Shown: positions 36,900 through 47,445, numbered from the stretch's first letter. The stretch: 64,000 nucleotides of DNA from Pectobacterium araliae (GCF_037076465.1 NZ_AP028908.1:496001-560000); one strand, 5' to 3'. Program-made: numbers and translations. Notes: generated by a model not told the origin, from the letters alone.

Positions 36900-38408
36900 T
36901 TAAGCTGGCTTGTTCTCCAGAAGCGTTAAGTATGGATTATTGGGTGGTTGCTCCGCGAAGACGCTTGACGGCTCTGTGAGTAGGTAACCGTGCAACCGCC
37001 GGGTCTTTCTTGGCCCTGTCACCTGACATGTCCAGATGTTCAATCCGCTGGGCTGTTTGCGATGCACCTGGTGCTTTTCGAAGCGCTTTTGAATCCATTG
37101 CCAGTCCTGTAAACCCTCTTGTTTTGCCATGGTGGCAATTGTTGGGTGCTCCTGCGCATAGCGTTGAAAAATCCCTGGACTGACAAGATAGACCGTGTCG
37201 TCCACGGTATGCACCATTGCTTTGGCGTCGTTGATGATGAGCTTGCGTGATTGAACACCTTCCCTCAGCCAGACCATGAAGTGTTCGCTCGAAAGCGGTT
37301 TGACAGGCACTGGCTGTGATGATGTATCCGAGGCCTGTGGCGACATGGACTCATCCGTGTCACCAGGTGGCGAGGATGCGGGTTGTGCAGGGCTTGACGC
37401 ACTGGAAGACGGTGCAGTGTTGGGCGCTTCGGCTGGCATCAGCATTGCGAGCATGTCTTCCATGACATCGTGTGGCGTTGCGGGTGACGGTGCTGTTGCA
37501 AGAACGGGTATGGGGTGAGTGGGAGAGGTCGATACGGCTGGTTCAGGTGCGGGAGGCATCGCGTCGCTGCTATCGGGAGAACTGGTGTCGATCATTACCG
37601 TTCCTGTGAAGGGGTCTGGTCGCTCGGATGCTTCCCAAATCAGCGCCGGAGAGAGCTTCAACAGCGTGAAGCTGTGTGACCAGCCGGATGCACTGCTGAT
37701 GGTGGCTTTCCAGATGGCCTTGCCGTCCGGAGTTGGCTGCAGCACGCCATGCTCCTGCAACACGTTGAACACAGCCGTGTTATTGGATGGAATGCCTTCG
37801 ATTCCCTGTGACAGCAGATGGGCACGCAGTTTGTCAGAGACGGTCTTGCTGACCAGCCAAAGCGTATCCTCGGTCAGCCAGCCATCCGAAGCCTGGGGTT
37901 GGTTGATTTTCAGTTCCTCCTTGAGCAGGTAACGCAACCCGTCGAGTAGCTTGCGCTGTAGCGCCTGCTTGGGGGCCGTCAGGACTACGCGGTTGGGATT
38001 TCCGCCCAGCTCCTGAGCCACCGAAGCGCGATCGGCCTGGATGACGAGCTCTCCCAGCATGCCGGCGTGTTCGTATTGACCTGCAAGCACATACAGCAGC
38101 GAAGTCCAGAGGGCAGGGTAGCTGCTGAGCCAGTCGAGGATGTTGTTATCGAGTATTTGCCGGTAGAGCAAGCCTGTGGCAGCGCCGTGCAGGCGGTATT
38201 CACGGTCATCTCGGTAGCGAAAGTGGTAGGGGTGTTTCAGCGGCCCATGCCAGGGGTGCCAGAGGCTGCCATCCTCGTGCTCGATGTGCAAATCAACGGC
38301 AACCTTGCCGATGTCGTGGAGCAGGGCAGCATAAGCGATGGCCGCAGTCCAGGCTTCTGATTGAGCGGCTTGATCTTCCGGAGGTGCGCCTGCTGGTAAT
38401 CCTCCCAT
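36900..38408 (-). pseudogene. MobH-family relaxase (TraI-like), N-terminus lost
   Basis: 502 open codons. The remaining N-terminal part is LPAGAPPEDQAAQSEAW followed by an HD-type motif LLHDIGKVAVD, the MobH relaxase signature; a Pro/Ser-rich linker (about residues 270-365) leads to a C-terminal domain ending TLLENKPA. MobH relaxases nick the transfer origin of integrative conjugative elements. The start of the gene is missing; the ATG at 38408 lies at the edge of the IS3-family element and is not the native start. The island can therefore probably not mobilise itself. Confidence 0.82.
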
Positions 38409-38433
38409 TTTTAACGGAGGTCATAAGTAGAGT

Positions 38434-39234
38434 TTACGCAGCACGTAATATATGCTGCTTTGGTGTATATCCACCCAGTGCCATATTGGGCCTTTCATGA
38501 TTATAAAACCACTGCCATTCCGTTGCATACTGCTGTAATTCATCCAGTGAGGAAAATATATATTGCCCCAACCAGTCATAGCGCACTGTCCGATTATAAC
38601 GCTCAATATAAGCGTTCTGTTGCGGTTTCCTCGGCTGAATAAAATTCAGTTCAATGTCATTATTTTTAGCCCATTTACCCAACTGACCACTCGTATATTC
38701 CGGGCCGTTGTCACAGCGGATCGAGGCTGGCTTCCCACGCCATTCAATCAGGCGCTCCAGTGTTTGCTTTACCCGGGCCGCCGGTAACGAGAAGTCCACT
38801 TCTATTGCCAGTGCCTCCCGGTTAAAATCGTCAATGATGTTCAATAACCGGATTGAGCGGCCATCCGATAATTGGTCATGCATAAAATCCATCGACCCGC
38901 TTTCATTACTTTGCTCCGGTACCCTCAACGGTTCAGGCTCCTCCCGTTTCAGCCTTTTCTTCGGCTTAATGCGCATGTTCAGCGAAAGCTCACAGTAAAT
39001 CCGGTAGACCCTTTTATGGTTCCAGCCGAAGCCCTTCACATTGCGAAGATACAGATAGCACAGACCAAAACCCCAGTTTCGCTGGTTGTCGGTAATAGAC
39101 AATAACCACTCTGCAATCTGCTGATTTTCCTCATCAAATTTCGGCGTATAGCGGTAACAACTTTCACTGACTGAAAATATCCGACAGGCAAAACGAATAC
39201 TGATATGCCTGTTTTCCACGGCTGCTTTTGCCAT
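38434..39234 (-). CDS. IS3 family transposase OrfB (integrase core)
   Basis: 266 residues from ATG 39234; the natural product is probably an OrfAB fusion. DDE residues lie in [20 protein letters not shown], in IRCDNGPEY and in the final Glu of [13 protein letters not shown]. These are typical IS3-family rve domain motifs. The frame is intact. Confidence 0.93.
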   Translation of the reverse strand: MAKAAVENRHISIRFACRIFSVSESCYRYTPKFDEENQQIAEWLLSITDNQRNWGFGLCYLYLRNVKGFGWNHKRVYRIYCELSLNMRIKPKKRLKREEPEPLRVPEQSNESGSMDFMHDQLSDGRSIRLLNIIDDFNREALAIEVDFSLPAARVKQTLERLIEWRGKPASIRCDNGPEYTSGQLGKWAKNNDIELNFIQPRKPQQNAYIERYNRTVRYDWLGQYIFSSLDELQQYATEWQWFYNHERPNMALGGYTPKQHILRAA

Positions 39235-39254
39235 CTGCCGACGCTGAGATGGCT

Positions 39255-39521
39255 TTACCCCTTTTTTTGCATGGCTTCCTGAATGATTTCAGCCTTAAGC
39301 CGTTCTTCCGCATACATCTTTTTGAGGCGACGGTTTTCGTCTTCCAGTTCTTTCAGACGGGTCATGAGGGACACATCCATCCCACCGAACTTAGCCCGCC
39401 ACTTGTAAAAACTGGCGCTGCTGATGCCATGCTCCCGACACAGTTCAGGCACAGGTGTTCCGGCCTCGGCTTGCTTAAGGATGGTGATGATCTGACTGTC
39501 GGTAAAACGTGATTTTTTCAT
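39255..39521 (-). CDS. IS3 family OrfA (helix-turn-helix protein)
   Basis: 88 residues: [20 protein letters not shown], an HTH, then a leucine-zipper-like coiled coil ([18 protein letters not shown]). It binds the element ends. The gene ends at a run of seven A residues followed by G (minus strand; bases 39262-39268 on the plus strand as T), a classical slippery site for -1 frameshifting to OrfB. Confidence 0.93.
   Translation of the reverse strand: MKKSRFTDSQIITILKQAEAGTPVPELCREHGISSASFYKWRAKFGGMDVSLMTRLKELEDENRRLKKMYAEERLKAEIIQEAMQKKG
39261..39268 (-). promoter_or_regulatory. Programmed -1 frameshift site of the IS3 element
   Basis: On the minus strand the codons ATG CAA AAA AAG GGG TAA end OrfA; A-AAA-AAG is a standard slippery heptamer that would place ribosomes in the OrfB frame. 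Confidence 0.75.
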
Positions 39522-39564
39522 AAGAATCTCCTGCGTTTAGATTACGAGAAAATTCTACTTATGA

Positions 39565-40026
39565 ATACTCTGCTTTTTCGGGGGGATTACCACCTCATTC
39601 AGCAAGCTTTTTCCTTCACCGATACCGTTACCCTGTTGCTGAGTTATAACCTTGTTCGGTACCAGATGATCAAGATGGTAGTCAGCCTTCATTGCAGGCA
39701 TGGAACAAATGGCGAAGCGGGGTCTCGCGCAGACGCTGGCATGCGGCGGTGAGTACGCTGGGTGCGAGATTCTGATAGCCTTCATCAGTCTGAAGAACGA
39801 AATCGATATCGTGTTCAGATATAAAAAATCCAGGGTCAGGAAACTGACTTTGGATTGTCTCTTACTGGCAGGATCTTTCAAGTAACTCTTAAACGATTGG
39901 GATTAGGCATCAGTAACGGTTTATTCAGTGGCAATGCGATGCAGAAGGGATTGCGGGTTGATGATCCGCGGGTCACAAACGGGGATGACCCGGATGTTTT
40001 TTATCCAGGCCATCCCATGATGCAGA
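39565..40026. other. Island right-edge region, no intact gene
   Basis: About 460 bases between the IS3 element and the FMN reductase stop. Apart from the fragment above, no gene, tRNA or duplicated tRNA-Gly 3' end was seen. Confidence 0.55.
39682..39861 (-). pseudogene. Unrecognised coding-like fragment at the island's right edge
   Basis: A 59-codon open frame without a start on the minus strand reads ISEHDIDFVLQTDEGYQN, then LAPSVLTAACQRLRETPL, a protein-like composition. Preceded by a stop at 39862-39864. Possibly the decayed end of an island or core gene. Confidence 0.3.
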
Positions 40027-40572
40027 TTATTTTTTCTGTGTGATGACGTCGGCAAGCGTTTTTATTTGCTCAGTAATCAACGCCACGATTTTCTCGTCGT
40101 GCAGATTACCCTGCTCATCAAAACCGCCAGCATACGCATTCGAAAACACTTCCGGCCTGTTGAGCGGATGAATGTTCAGGAAGACGCAGGTTTGGCGCAG
40201 ATGGTATTGTGCACGGGACGTGCCCATGCCACCGCCGGCCCCCATCAGCGCGGCAGGTTTATCGTTCAGAACATTGGTATCGGGCAGGCGGGAAAGCCAG
40301 TCGAGAATGTTCTTGAGCGCCGGCGCCACAGAGTAGTTATATTCCGTACAGGCGAACACGAAGCCGTCTGCGTTTTGCGCCTGGCGAGCGATGCGTTGTA
40401 CCGATTCTGGGATCTCGGTGAGGTCGGCGTTATAAAAAGGCACATCCAGCAGATCGGCGATTTCCAGTGATACACCCGCTGGCAGGACGGATTGAGCCGT
40501 GCGCAGCAGTCCACGGTTGGTCGATGCTTTCCGCAGGCTACCTGCAATACCTAATAGCTTAATCGAACTCAT
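40027..40572 (-). CDS. NADPH-dependent FMN reductase family protein
   Basis: 181 residues from ATG 40572 (GAGGAC upstream), preferred to the longer frame at 40599. Flavodoxin-like fold: LLGIAGSLRKAST (FMN phosphate loop), EYNYSVAPALKNILDWLSR and LMGAGGGMGTSRAQ. This family reduces flavins, quinones, azo dyes or chromate. It follows the aldehyde dehydrogenase by 10 bases and is likely in the same operon, divergent from an IclR regulator. Confidence 0.9.
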   Translation of the reverse strand: MSSIKLLGIAGSLRKASTNRGLLRTAQSVLPAGVSLEIADLLDVPFYNADLTEIPESVQRIARQAQNADGFVFACTEYNYSVAPALKNILDWLSRLPDTNVLNDKPAALMGAGGGMGTSRAQYHLRQTCVFLNIHPLNRPEVFSNAYAGGFDEQGNLHDEKIVALITEQIKTLADVITQKK

Positions 40573-40582
40573 TACAGTGTCC

Positions 40583-41974
40583 TCAAAATTCAGCGTCAAT
40601 ATCGACGATAGAAATCAATTTGTGGTTCACAAATTCTTTGATCCCTAAACCGGTAAGTTCACGCCCGTAACCTGAACGACGAACGCCGCCGAATGGCAGA
40701 TCGGCTTTCACCCGAGTCGGATGGTTGATGTAGACCATCCCCGTTGAAATCCGTTTTGCCACTTCCGCACCGTGTGCAGGGTTGCGAGTAAACACGGAAC
40801 CACCAAGGCCAAAAGGAGAATCGTTGGCAATGTTGATCGCATCATCTTCATCTTTGGCGCGAAACAGCATAGAAACCGGACCGAAAAACTCCATGTGGTA
40901 GGCGGGATTATCCGGCGTCACATCCGTCAGAATCGTTGGCTGAACGAAAGCACCTTGTTGGGGTACGATCGGACCGACTTCCAACGCAATGGCACCGTGA
41001 GAAACGGCTAACTGGATTTTTTGTTTTACTTCATCGGCCGCTTCCTGTGAAGAGAGCGGGGCAAGCGTAGTGTTTTTGTCAAACGGGTCGCCTGCGCGTA
41101 GCGCCGCAACGCCCTGTGTATAGCGATCGAAAAATTCGTCGTAAACGTCGTCAACGATGATCATCCGTTTGGAGGAAACGCAGACCTGACCACCGTTCCA
41201 GTGGCGACCAAACACGGCCCATTTCGCTGTTTTTTCCAGGTCCGCATCAGCCAGAACAACAAACGCATCAGCACCACCGAGTTCCAGCGTTGATTTCTTC
41301 AGCGCTTTTGCGGCCTGTTGCGCCACCGTTGCGCCAGCGCCTTCGGAACCTGTTAATGCGACGCCCTGGACGCGCGGATCGTTCAGAATTATTTCGATGT
41401 GCTTGCGGGTGGCATACAGATTGGTGAAAGCCCCATCCGGTAATCCCGCATCTTTCATTAGCCGCTCGAAACGGGCGGCGCTTTGCGGCACGTTTGACGC
41501 GTGTTTCAGGAGGATGGTATTACCTGCGGAAAGCTGTGGTGCGATAATGCGGGCGATCTGGTAATACGGGAAATTCCAAGGCTCGATAGCCAGCAACACA
41601 CCCAATGGTTCATGAACAATCTGTGCTGTCGCTTCTTGCGGATTGGCAACAGGGAGCGTCTCAGGTGCCAGTAAACGTTCTGCATTGTGAACATAATATT
41701 CGAAGATTTGCGCAGACAATTCGATTTCTGCATGCGCTTCGCCAATCAGTTTCCCCATTTCCAACGTCAGTAAATGCGCGAATTCATCCTTCTGCTGGCG
41801 CAGCAGGTCAGCAGCTTTTTGCAAAATGGCGGCGCGTGTTGAAAAAGAGGTGTTTTTCCAGCCAAGAAAAGCGTTGTGTGCTTTCGTGATGGCGTCAGTA
41901 ACGAACGCGTCAGTAGCGTCAGGGAACGTTTTGATGACTTCGCCCGTATACGGGTTAGTTGTTGCATATCCCAC
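40583..41974 (-). CDS. NAD(P)-dependent aldehyde dehydrogenase (succinate-semialdehyde type)
   Basis: 463 residues with GTG start at 41974 (AGGAGG upstream; the reading frame is open further but without a ribosome-binding site). Contains YATTNPYTGEV, PWNFPYYQ, LELGGADAF with the general-base Glu, and NGGQVCVSSKR with the catalytic Cys. This fits the Sad/GabD-like branch that oxidises succinate semialdehyde or other short aldehydes. It is divergent from an IclR regulator, so expression is probably tied to a small carboxylate or aldehyde. Confidence 0.9.
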   Translation of the reverse strand: MGYATTNPYTGEVIKTFPDATDAFVTDAITKAHNAFLGWKNTSFSTRAAILQKAADLLRQQKDEFAHLLTLEMGKLIGEAHAEIELSAQIFEYYVHNAERLLAPETLPVANPQEATAQIVHEPLGVLLAIEPWNFPYYQIARIIAPQLSAGNTILLKHASNVPQSAARFERLMKDAGLPDGAFTNLYATRKHIEIILNDPRVQGVALTGSEGAGATVAQQAAKALKKSTLELGGADAFVVLADADLEKTAKWAVFGRHWNGGQVCVSSKRMIIVDDVYDEFFDRYTQGVAALRAGDPFDKNTTLAPLSSQEAADEVKQKIQLAVSHGAIALEVGPIVPQQGAFVQPTILTDVTPDNPAYHMEFFGPVSMLFRAKDEDDAINIANDSPFGLGGSVFTRNPAHGAEVAKRISTGMVYINHPTRVKADLPFGGVRRSGYGRELTGLGIKEFVNHKLISIVDIDAEF

Positions 41975-42191
41975 TGTAAACCTCCTGAGGATCAGATGTT
42001 CAAAAGTATGATGCTCACATAAATTTCGGCTATCGCCCTGCCTGTAATAATAGAGTAGGGTGGCCGACGGTTGACGCTTTCTCGATGTCGTACTGCACAA
42101 GGATTCGTATAACAGCGTCATCGAGTTATAATACGCTTAGTAAAAAACAATACAATATTAACCGCAATACGGTACAGATGGTGAAGTAGCG

Positions 42192-42965
42192 ATGAAAAAG
42201 ACACAAGGCATTCAGGTTATTTCGAGAGCAATTAAAATATTACGCTTGCTGAGCGAGCGAGGCACCAGCCTGGGAGAATTAGCGCGTATGACCGATCTGC
42301 CCCGTTCGACGGTACAGCGCATTGTCGATACGTTGGCGGCGGAAAATCTGGTGGAAACCGGAGGATGTGGCGTTCGGCTTGGCTGGGGGCTTAACGAACT
42401 CGCGAAGAATGCCTATTCCGATGTGGTGGCGCAGTTACGCCATCCTCTCGAAATATTGTTTGAGAAAACACGGGAAACGGTCGATATTTCAACCTATCAT
42501 GGCCGTGAAGTGATCTTTTTGGATCGGATTGTCAGCGATCAGGCCGTGCGGGTGGTGCCGATATACGATCGGCCAAAACCGATCTATGCCATGGCGAATG
42601 GAAAAGCGATGCTGTCACTACTGACGGATGAGCAGATTGTATCCATACTGAACGGCCAGATGCCCGCGTTAACCCGAAACACAGTAACCGACATTCCGAC
42701 ATTGCTCAAACAGATTGCCGAGGTGCGCGCTACGGGACTTTCGCTTGATATTGAAGAGCATGAGGAAGGTATCTGCGCGGTAGGTATTCCTCTTGTGATA
42801 CCGGGACAATCGGCGCATGCCATTTCCGTGGTACTCCCCTCTTATCGTTTTAACGACAGGCTGCCCGAGATTAAAAATGCGTTATTGATGATGCAGAAAG
42901 CCTGTACGACGATTCTACAGCCGAAAACGGTTCTGGGGCGGGATGTGGGCATCAGGAATGAATAA
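42192..42965 (+). CDS. IclR family transcriptional regulator
   Basis: 257 residues. Winged HTH at the N-terminus (GTSLGELARMTDLPRSTVQR) and the IclR effector-binding domain (YAMANGKAMLSLLTDEQI, GLSLDIEEHEEGICAVGIP). It is divergent from the aldehyde dehydrogenase-FMN reductase pair with 217 bases between, the usual position of a local repressor or activator. Confidence 0.92.
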   Translation: MKKTQGIQVISRAIKILRLLSERGTSLGELARMTDLPRSTVQRIVDTLAAENLVETGGCGVRLGWGLNELAKNAYSDVVAQLRHPLEILFEKTRETVDISTYHGREVIFLDRIVSDQAVRVVPIYDRPKPIYAMANGKAMLSLLTDEQIVSILNGQMPALTRNTVTDIPTLLKQIAEVRATGLSLDIEEHEEGICAVGIPLVIPGQSAHAISVVLPSYRFNDRLPEIKNALLMMQKACTTILQPKTVLGRDVGIRNE

Positions 42966-43212
42966 GTGGGTCGCTGTCGTTTCCCAAATAATCCCCTCTT
43001 TTACGTCCCTATTCATGCAATTGGTAACTCTACGCAAAAGCATAATAGTGTTGATAACATTATTATCGTAGGTATTTGTCACTGTGTAAGCGAACGGCGA
43101 ACTCGTATTGTTAACGATACTCCGCTATCACATCTTAACCTCGGTCAAGGCAACAAATCTGAAGTGAAATATGACAATACGGTATTCTCGCAGTGAACGG
43201 CAGTAGCATCTA

Positions 43213-43437
43213 GACGCCTGGCAACAGAGTGGCATGTCTAAAAAACACTATTGTCGGCTGCATGACCTGAACCCGGCCACCTTTTATTACTGGCTCAAAC
43301 ACTCTCAATATGATGCCACCGTTACCATGCCCTCCGCCTTTATTCCTGCACGTCTGGTTGCGCGACGTACTGACCCGCTTACCCACTTGGCCGAACAGCC
43401 GAGTCAACGCGCTGCTATTTATTCGTATCGACAAAAG
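43213..43437 (+). pseudogene. IS66-family accessory protein remnant
   Basis: The frame reads WQQSGMSKKHYC, RLHDLNPATFYYWLKH and PSAFIPARLV, like the TnpA (Orf1) accessory protein of IS66 elements. The typical beginning and the rest of the element (Orf2 and transposase) are missing. It stands directly before the DUF4153 gene, in a 480-base region (42966-43445) otherwise without genes. Confidence 0.6.
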
Positions 43438-43445
43438 GATTTTCC

Positions 43446-45095
43446 ATGTCTGCCCGTTCTCCATCGTTAAGGTTTTATTTGGTTATTGGCCTGCTTCAGG
43501 GGCTTTTATTTGTCACCGCGCGGGAGATGAAAGAAGGCATTTTTCAGACGCTGTTGATAATGATGGCGACGGTCGGCGGAATCAGCCTGCAATGGCTGGA
43601 ACGTACACTTTTTTTGAAAAAAACGTGGTTATTGGTCAGTGTGCTGACCGTGCTGATGACCGCGATCAGTGGCTGGACTCTCTATGACAGTGGGCGATTC
43701 CTGCTGCCTGGTTCTTGGGTGCTGTGCAGCATCCTGCTCGGTTATATCAGCTGTACGTTTATTGGCTGTTGGTCAACCTGCGAAGGGCGGTGGCCGTCCT
43801 ATGACGCACTCTGTAAACATGCCTGGATCAATGTTTTTACTGTGCTAGTAGCATGGCTATTAGTTCTGGTGGTTGTGTTACTGCTCGTCTTGTGTGGCAT
43901 GCTGTTTAACATGTTGGGATTCCCACAGGTCAACAACGTATTCAGCCACTATCGGTTTTATATGCTGCTCTTGCCGATAGTGTTTTCTATTGGTATTTAC
44001 ATCGGAATGACCAAAGAAGCGGTGGTTGGACTACTGCGGGGGATTTTACTATCGGCGTGTCGTTTCCTGCTGCCGTTTAGTGCACTGATCACGGTGGTTT
44101 TCATCTTGACGCTGCCTTTTAGTGGCCTGGAACCAATATGGAATACCGGTCGTTCTACCGTCATTCTGCTATGCCTGATGGGCGTGAACCTCTTTTTGAT
44201 TAACTGCGCCGCTCAAGATGATAACGAAGGGCGTGTTTATCCGACGGTGTTACGCGGACTGGTCAGCGCTAGCGTACTGTGTCTGCCCGTTTTGATCGCA
44301 TTGGCGGGCTACTCCAGCTGGCTGCGTATCGAACAATATGGACTGACACCTTTCCGTTTTCAGTCGCTCTTTGTCGTAGCGATCGCCATGCTTTACAGTC
44401 TGGCAATGCTATGGGCTGTCATCCGACGCTCTGGCATCTGGTTAGGCCATTTACGCGCGAGCAATCCGCTACTCGCGGCGGTCACCTGCATTCTGATGAT
44501 ATTGCTGCATACGCCGCTGCTCAGCCCAGAAGCCTTTAGTGCGAGAAACCAGATTCAGCGCCTGCTGAGCGGGAAAACGCCAATCGATAAGTTTGATCTG
44601 TGGGCGCTGCGTGATGAATTAGGCGCCGCAGGTCAGCGACAGTTTACCTGGCTGGTTGAAGAATTGAAGCAAGACCGAATTCTTGATGCGGCGGGGCGTC
44701 AGGCGCTGCGCGATCGGTTAGAGGGACGTCCCGCAAAAGTCCTCCCTGTTCAGGTTGAATGGGTGGGGCCGTTTGAAGACGGGGTCGAAGACATGCTACA
44801 GGGTGATAATTTTGGTAATCGCTGTAGAGAAATGGCTTGTCTGCTCTTTGCCATTGATTTGACTGGTGATGGTCATAATGAAGTGCTCATTTTCTCCCGA
44901 GTCGGTTGGGGGGGCGGTGGGAAAATTCTCGCCCGTGATGAAAAGGGGCAGTGGCAAATTGCGGCCAGTCTCTTTAGCTCATTTGACAAAGAACAACTGA
45001 TCGCACTGATTAAGGACGGCAACGTTGAAGCCGTTATGCCACGCTTCAAGACGCTCAGAATCGGCGGTGAGGATATGGAGGTCAGGTATCCCTGA
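43446..45095 (+). CDS. DUF4153 domain membrane protein
   Basis: 549 residues with about ten hydrophobic membrane segments over the first 370 residues (first at about 10-25), then a soluble C-terminal domain (from about 385) with LTGDGHNEVLIFSRVG and GKILARDEKGQWQ. The membrane part fits DUF4153. Function is unknown. ATG 43446 has AAAGGA before it. The final part resembles an integrin-like FG-GAP fold only superficially. Confidence 0.78.
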   Translation: MSARSPSLRFYLVIGLLQGLLFVTAREMKEGIFQTLLIMMATVGGISLQWLERTLFLKKTWLLVSVLTVLMTAISGWTLYDSGRFLLPGSWVLCSILLGYISCTFIGCWSTCEGRWPSYDALCKHAWINVFTVLVAWLLVLVVVLLLVLCGMLFNMLGFPQVNNVFSHYRFYMLLLPIVFSIGIYIGMTKEAVVGLLRGILLSACRFLLPFSALITVVFILTLPFSGLEPIWNTGRSTVILLCLMGVNLFLINCAAQDDNEGRVYPTVLRGLVSASVLCLPVLIALAGYSSWLRIEQYGLTPFRFQSLFVVAIAMLYSLAMLWAVIRRSGIWLGHLRASNPLLAAVTCILMILLHTPLLSPEAFSARNQIQRLLSGKTPIDKFDLWALRDELGAAGQRQFTWLVEELKQDRILDAAGRQALRDRLEGRPAKVLPVQVEWVGPFEDGVEDMLQGDNFGNRCREMACLLFAIDLTGDGHNEVLIFSRVGWGGGGKILARDEKGQWQIAASLFSSFDKEQLIALIKDGNVEAVMPRFKTLRIGGEDMEVRYP

Positions 45096-45205
45096 TTTCA
45101 CGTTAAGTTAGGTATTACTTATCGATTCAATAAAGACAACGAATTGGTGATAACGATCACGTTTCTGTACCTTAGCCACATGCAAAAACACATGAGGATA
45201 ACGTG

Positions 45206-45769
45206 ATGTCAGTAATTAATACCCAAGTTAAACCATTCAAAAACATGGCTTTCAAAGACGGTCAATTCGTTGAAGTGACGGAGAAGAACATCGAAGGCAA
45301 ATGGAGCGTGTTCTTCTTCTATCCGGCTGACTTTACGTTTGTCTGCCCGACTGAACTGGGTGATGTCGCTGACTATTACGACGAATTCCAAGAGCGTGGC
45401 GTGGAAATCTACTCTGTTTCCACTGACACCCACTTCACACACAAAGCATGGCACAGCAGTTCTGAAACCATTGCTAAAATCAAATACACCATGATCGGTG
45501 ACCCAACGGGTCAGTTGACGCGTAATTTTGAAAATATGCGTGAAGCAGAAGGTCTGGCCGACCGTGGTACGTTCATCGTTGACCCACAGGGCATCATTCA
45601 GGCGTTAGAGATCACGGCTGAAGGTATTGGTCGTGATGCTTCTGACCTGCTGCGCAAAGTCAAAGCTGCTCAATACGTTGCATCTCACCCTGGCGAAGTC
45701 TGCCCAGCTAAATGGAAAGAAGGCGAAGCCACACTGGCTCCATCTCTGGATCTGGTTGGCAAAATCTAA
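45206..45769 (+). CDS. ahpC: AhpC, alkyl hydroperoxide reductase peroxiredoxin
   Basis: 187 residues, typical 2-Cys peroxiredoxin. Peroxidatic Cys47 in [12 protein letters not shown]; resolving Cys in GEVCPAKW near residue 166. It reduces hydrogen peroxide, organic peroxides and peroxynitrite, and is recycled by AhpF, encoded next. AGGATAACGTG precedes ATG 45206. An OxyR site would be expected upstream but I could not assign one with confidence. Confidence 0.97.
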   Translation: MSVINTQVKPFKNMAFKDGQFVEVTEKNIEGKWSVFFFYPADFTFVCPTELGDVADYYDEFQERGVEIYSVSTDTHFTHKAWHSSSETIAKIKYTMIGDPTGQLTRNFENMREAEGLADRGTFIVDPQGIIQALEITAEGIGRDASDLLRKVKAAQYVASHPGEVCPAKWKEGEATLAPSLDLVGKI

Positions 45770-45800
45770 GCTGACACCACGAAAAATATGGCTGTTTTGT

Positions 45801-45823
45801 CGGGTGCGATGCACCCGATTTTT
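45801..45823 (+). terminator. Attenuator hairpin between ahpC and ahpF
   Basis: CGGGTGC (45801-45807) pairs with GCACCCG (45811-45817) around GAT, followed by ATTTTT. This is a plausible partial terminator that lowers ahpF expression relative to ahpC. Confidence 0.75.
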
Positions 45824-45882
45824 CTGGTCAGCACCCCGCACCATTTTGCCTTTGTACCTATTTACCTCATTAAGGACGACCG

Positions 45883-47445
45883 ATGCTCGACAATACGATG
45901 AAAGTCCAGTTGAAAGCCTATCTGGAAAAATTAACCAAACCTGTTGAGTTAATTGCGACTCTGGATGATTCCGCTAAATCTGTGGAAGTCAGAACCTTGC
46001 TGGCCGATATTGCTGAGTTGTCCAATCAGGTCAGCTTTATTGAAGATAATAGTCTGTCGGTCCGTAAGCCTTCGTTCCTGATTACTAACCCCGGTTCCCA
46101 AAGCGGCCCACGTTTTGCCGGTGCACCGATGGGACACGAATTCACTTCCCTGATCCTGGCGTTATTGCAGGTGGGCGGCCACCCGTCGAAAGAAGCGAAA
46201 GAATTACTCGATCAAATCCGCAATCTTGACGGTTCGTTCCACTTTGAAACCTATTACTCGTTGTCCTGCCATAACTGCCCGGACGTGGTGCAGGCGCTGA
46301 ATTTAATGGCGGTATTGAATCCGAAGATCACCCATACCGCGATAGACGGCGGCGTGTTTCAGGATGAGATCCAAAACCGTAACGTCATGGGCGTTCCCAC
46401 CGTTTTCCTGAACGGTGAACATTTCAGCCAGGGGCGGACAAGCCTTGCTGAGATTGTGACTAAAATTGATACTGGCGCAGGCGCTAAACAGGTTGAGCAA
46501 CTGAACCAGCGTGATGTCTATGAGGTGTTAATCATCGGTAGCGGCCCAGCAGGGGCGGCCGCGGCGGTCTATTCAGCGCGTAAAGGCATCCGTACTGGTT
46601 TGGTCGGTGAACGCTTTGGCGGTCAGGTGCTGGATACCGTTGATATCGAGAACTACATTTCCGTGCCGAAAACGGAAGGTGCCAAACTGGCGACTGCGCT
46701 GAAGAGCCATGTTGATGACTACGATGTTGATGTGATCGATGCGCAAAGTGCAGAAGCCTTAATTCCTGGCGGAGAGCCAGGTAAACCGCATCAGGTGATT
46801 ACCGTATCCGGCGCTACGCTCAAAGCGCGTAGCGTGATTATTGCGACTGGCGCACGTTGGAGAAACATGAATGTGCCCGGTGAAGATCAGTACCGGACGC
46901 GCGGTGTAACATACTGCCCGCACTGTGATGGTCCGCTGTTCAAAGGCAAGCACGTTGCGGTAATTGGCGGCGGAAACTCTGGTGTAGAAGCGGCTATCGA
47001 TCTGGCTGGTGTGGTAAAACATGTCACGCTGCTTGAGTTTGCTCCAGAACTGAAAGCAGATTCAGTATTGCAGGAGAAGGTACGCAGCTTGCCGAATGTC
47101 GACATCATTCTGAATGCGCAAACCACAGAAGTGAAAGGTGATGGGCAGAAGGTGACGGGGCTGAGCTACAAAGATCGTGTTACCGATACGGTGCGTGATT
47201 TAACTCTGGAAGGGATCTTCGTGCAGATTGGTCTGTTGCCTAACACCCACTGGTTAGAGGGCACGGTCGCCAGAAACCGCATTGGTGAAATTGAGATCGA
47301 TGCTAAGTGTGAAACCAGTGTGAAAGGCGTCTTTGCCGCTGGTGACTGTACGACAGTACCGTACAAGCAGATCATTATCGCGACGGGTGAAGGCGCAAAA
47401 GCGTCCTTGAGCGCCTTTGATTACTTGATCAGAACGCGTGCGTAA
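45883..47445 (+). CDS. ahpF: AhpF, alkyl hydroperoxide reductase flavoprotein
   Basis: 520 residues. The N-terminal domain contains the CHNC disulfide ([11 protein letters not shown]); the central and C-terminal parts are a thioredoxin-reductase-like flavoprotein with [19 protein letters not shown] for FAD, the redox Cys pair CPHC, and NADH-binding [17 protein letters not shown]. AhpF transfers electrons from NADH to AhpC. It is in the same operon as ahpC with 113 bases between. Confidence 0.97.
   Translation: MLDNTMKVQLKAYLEKLTKPVELIATLDDSAKSVEVRTLLADIAELSNQVSFIEDNSLSVRKPSFLITNPGSQSGPRFAGAPMGHEFTSLILALLQVGGHPSKEAKELLDQIRNLDGSFHFETYYSLSCHNCPDVVQALNLMAVLNPKITHTAIDGGVFQDEIQNRNVMGVPTVFLNGEHFSQGRTSLAEIVTKIDTGAGAKQVEQLNQRDVYEVLIIGSGPAGAAAAVYSARKGIRTGLVGERFGGQVLDTVDIENYISVPKTEGAKLATALKSHVDDYDVDVIDAQSAEALIPGGEPGKPHQVITVSGATLKARSVIIATGARWRNMNVPGEDQYRTRGVTYCPHCDGPLFKGKHVAVIGGGNSGVEAAIDLAGVVKHVTLLEFAPELKADSVLQEKVRSLPNVDIILNAQTTEVKGDGQKVTGLSYKDRVTDTVRDLTLEGIFVQIGLLPNTHWLEGTVARNRIGEIEIDAKCETSVKGVFAAGDCTTVPYKQIIIATGEGAKASLSAFDYLIRTRA

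Larger units (their letters stand above)
38421..39564. mobile_element. IS3-family element (IS407-like organisation)
   Basis: Ends TCATAAGTAGA (38421-38431) and TCTACTTATGA (39554-39564) are an 11-bp inverted repeat bracketing orfA and orfB on the minus strand. No clean target duplication was visible, because the flanks continue the palindrome. It is inserted in or next to the 5' part of the relaxase gene. Confidence 0.8.
9033..39880. mobile_element. Genomic island integrated at tRNA-Gly; right border uncertain
   Basis: The left edge is set by the tRNA 3' end and an adjacent P4-type integrase. Between it and the core-like FMN reductase at 40 kb are T6SS effector genes, Rhs fragments, two tyrosine recombinases, three IS families, a broken primase and a truncated MobH relaxase. 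Base composition swings from GC-rich rhs cores to AT-rich tips and immunity genes. A duplicated tRNA 3' end was looked for by eye up to 43 kb and not found, so the right border is set only by the change in gene content. Confidence 0.75.

Noticed and set aside
39855..40043. 62-codon plus-strand frame at the island edge
   Set aside because: No start signal or recognisable domain; it overlaps the end of the FMN reductase.
45100..45205. OxyR-binding site before ahpC
   Set aside because: Expected from regulation in E. coli, but I could not place the ATAG-type quartet pattern with confidence, so it is not listed.
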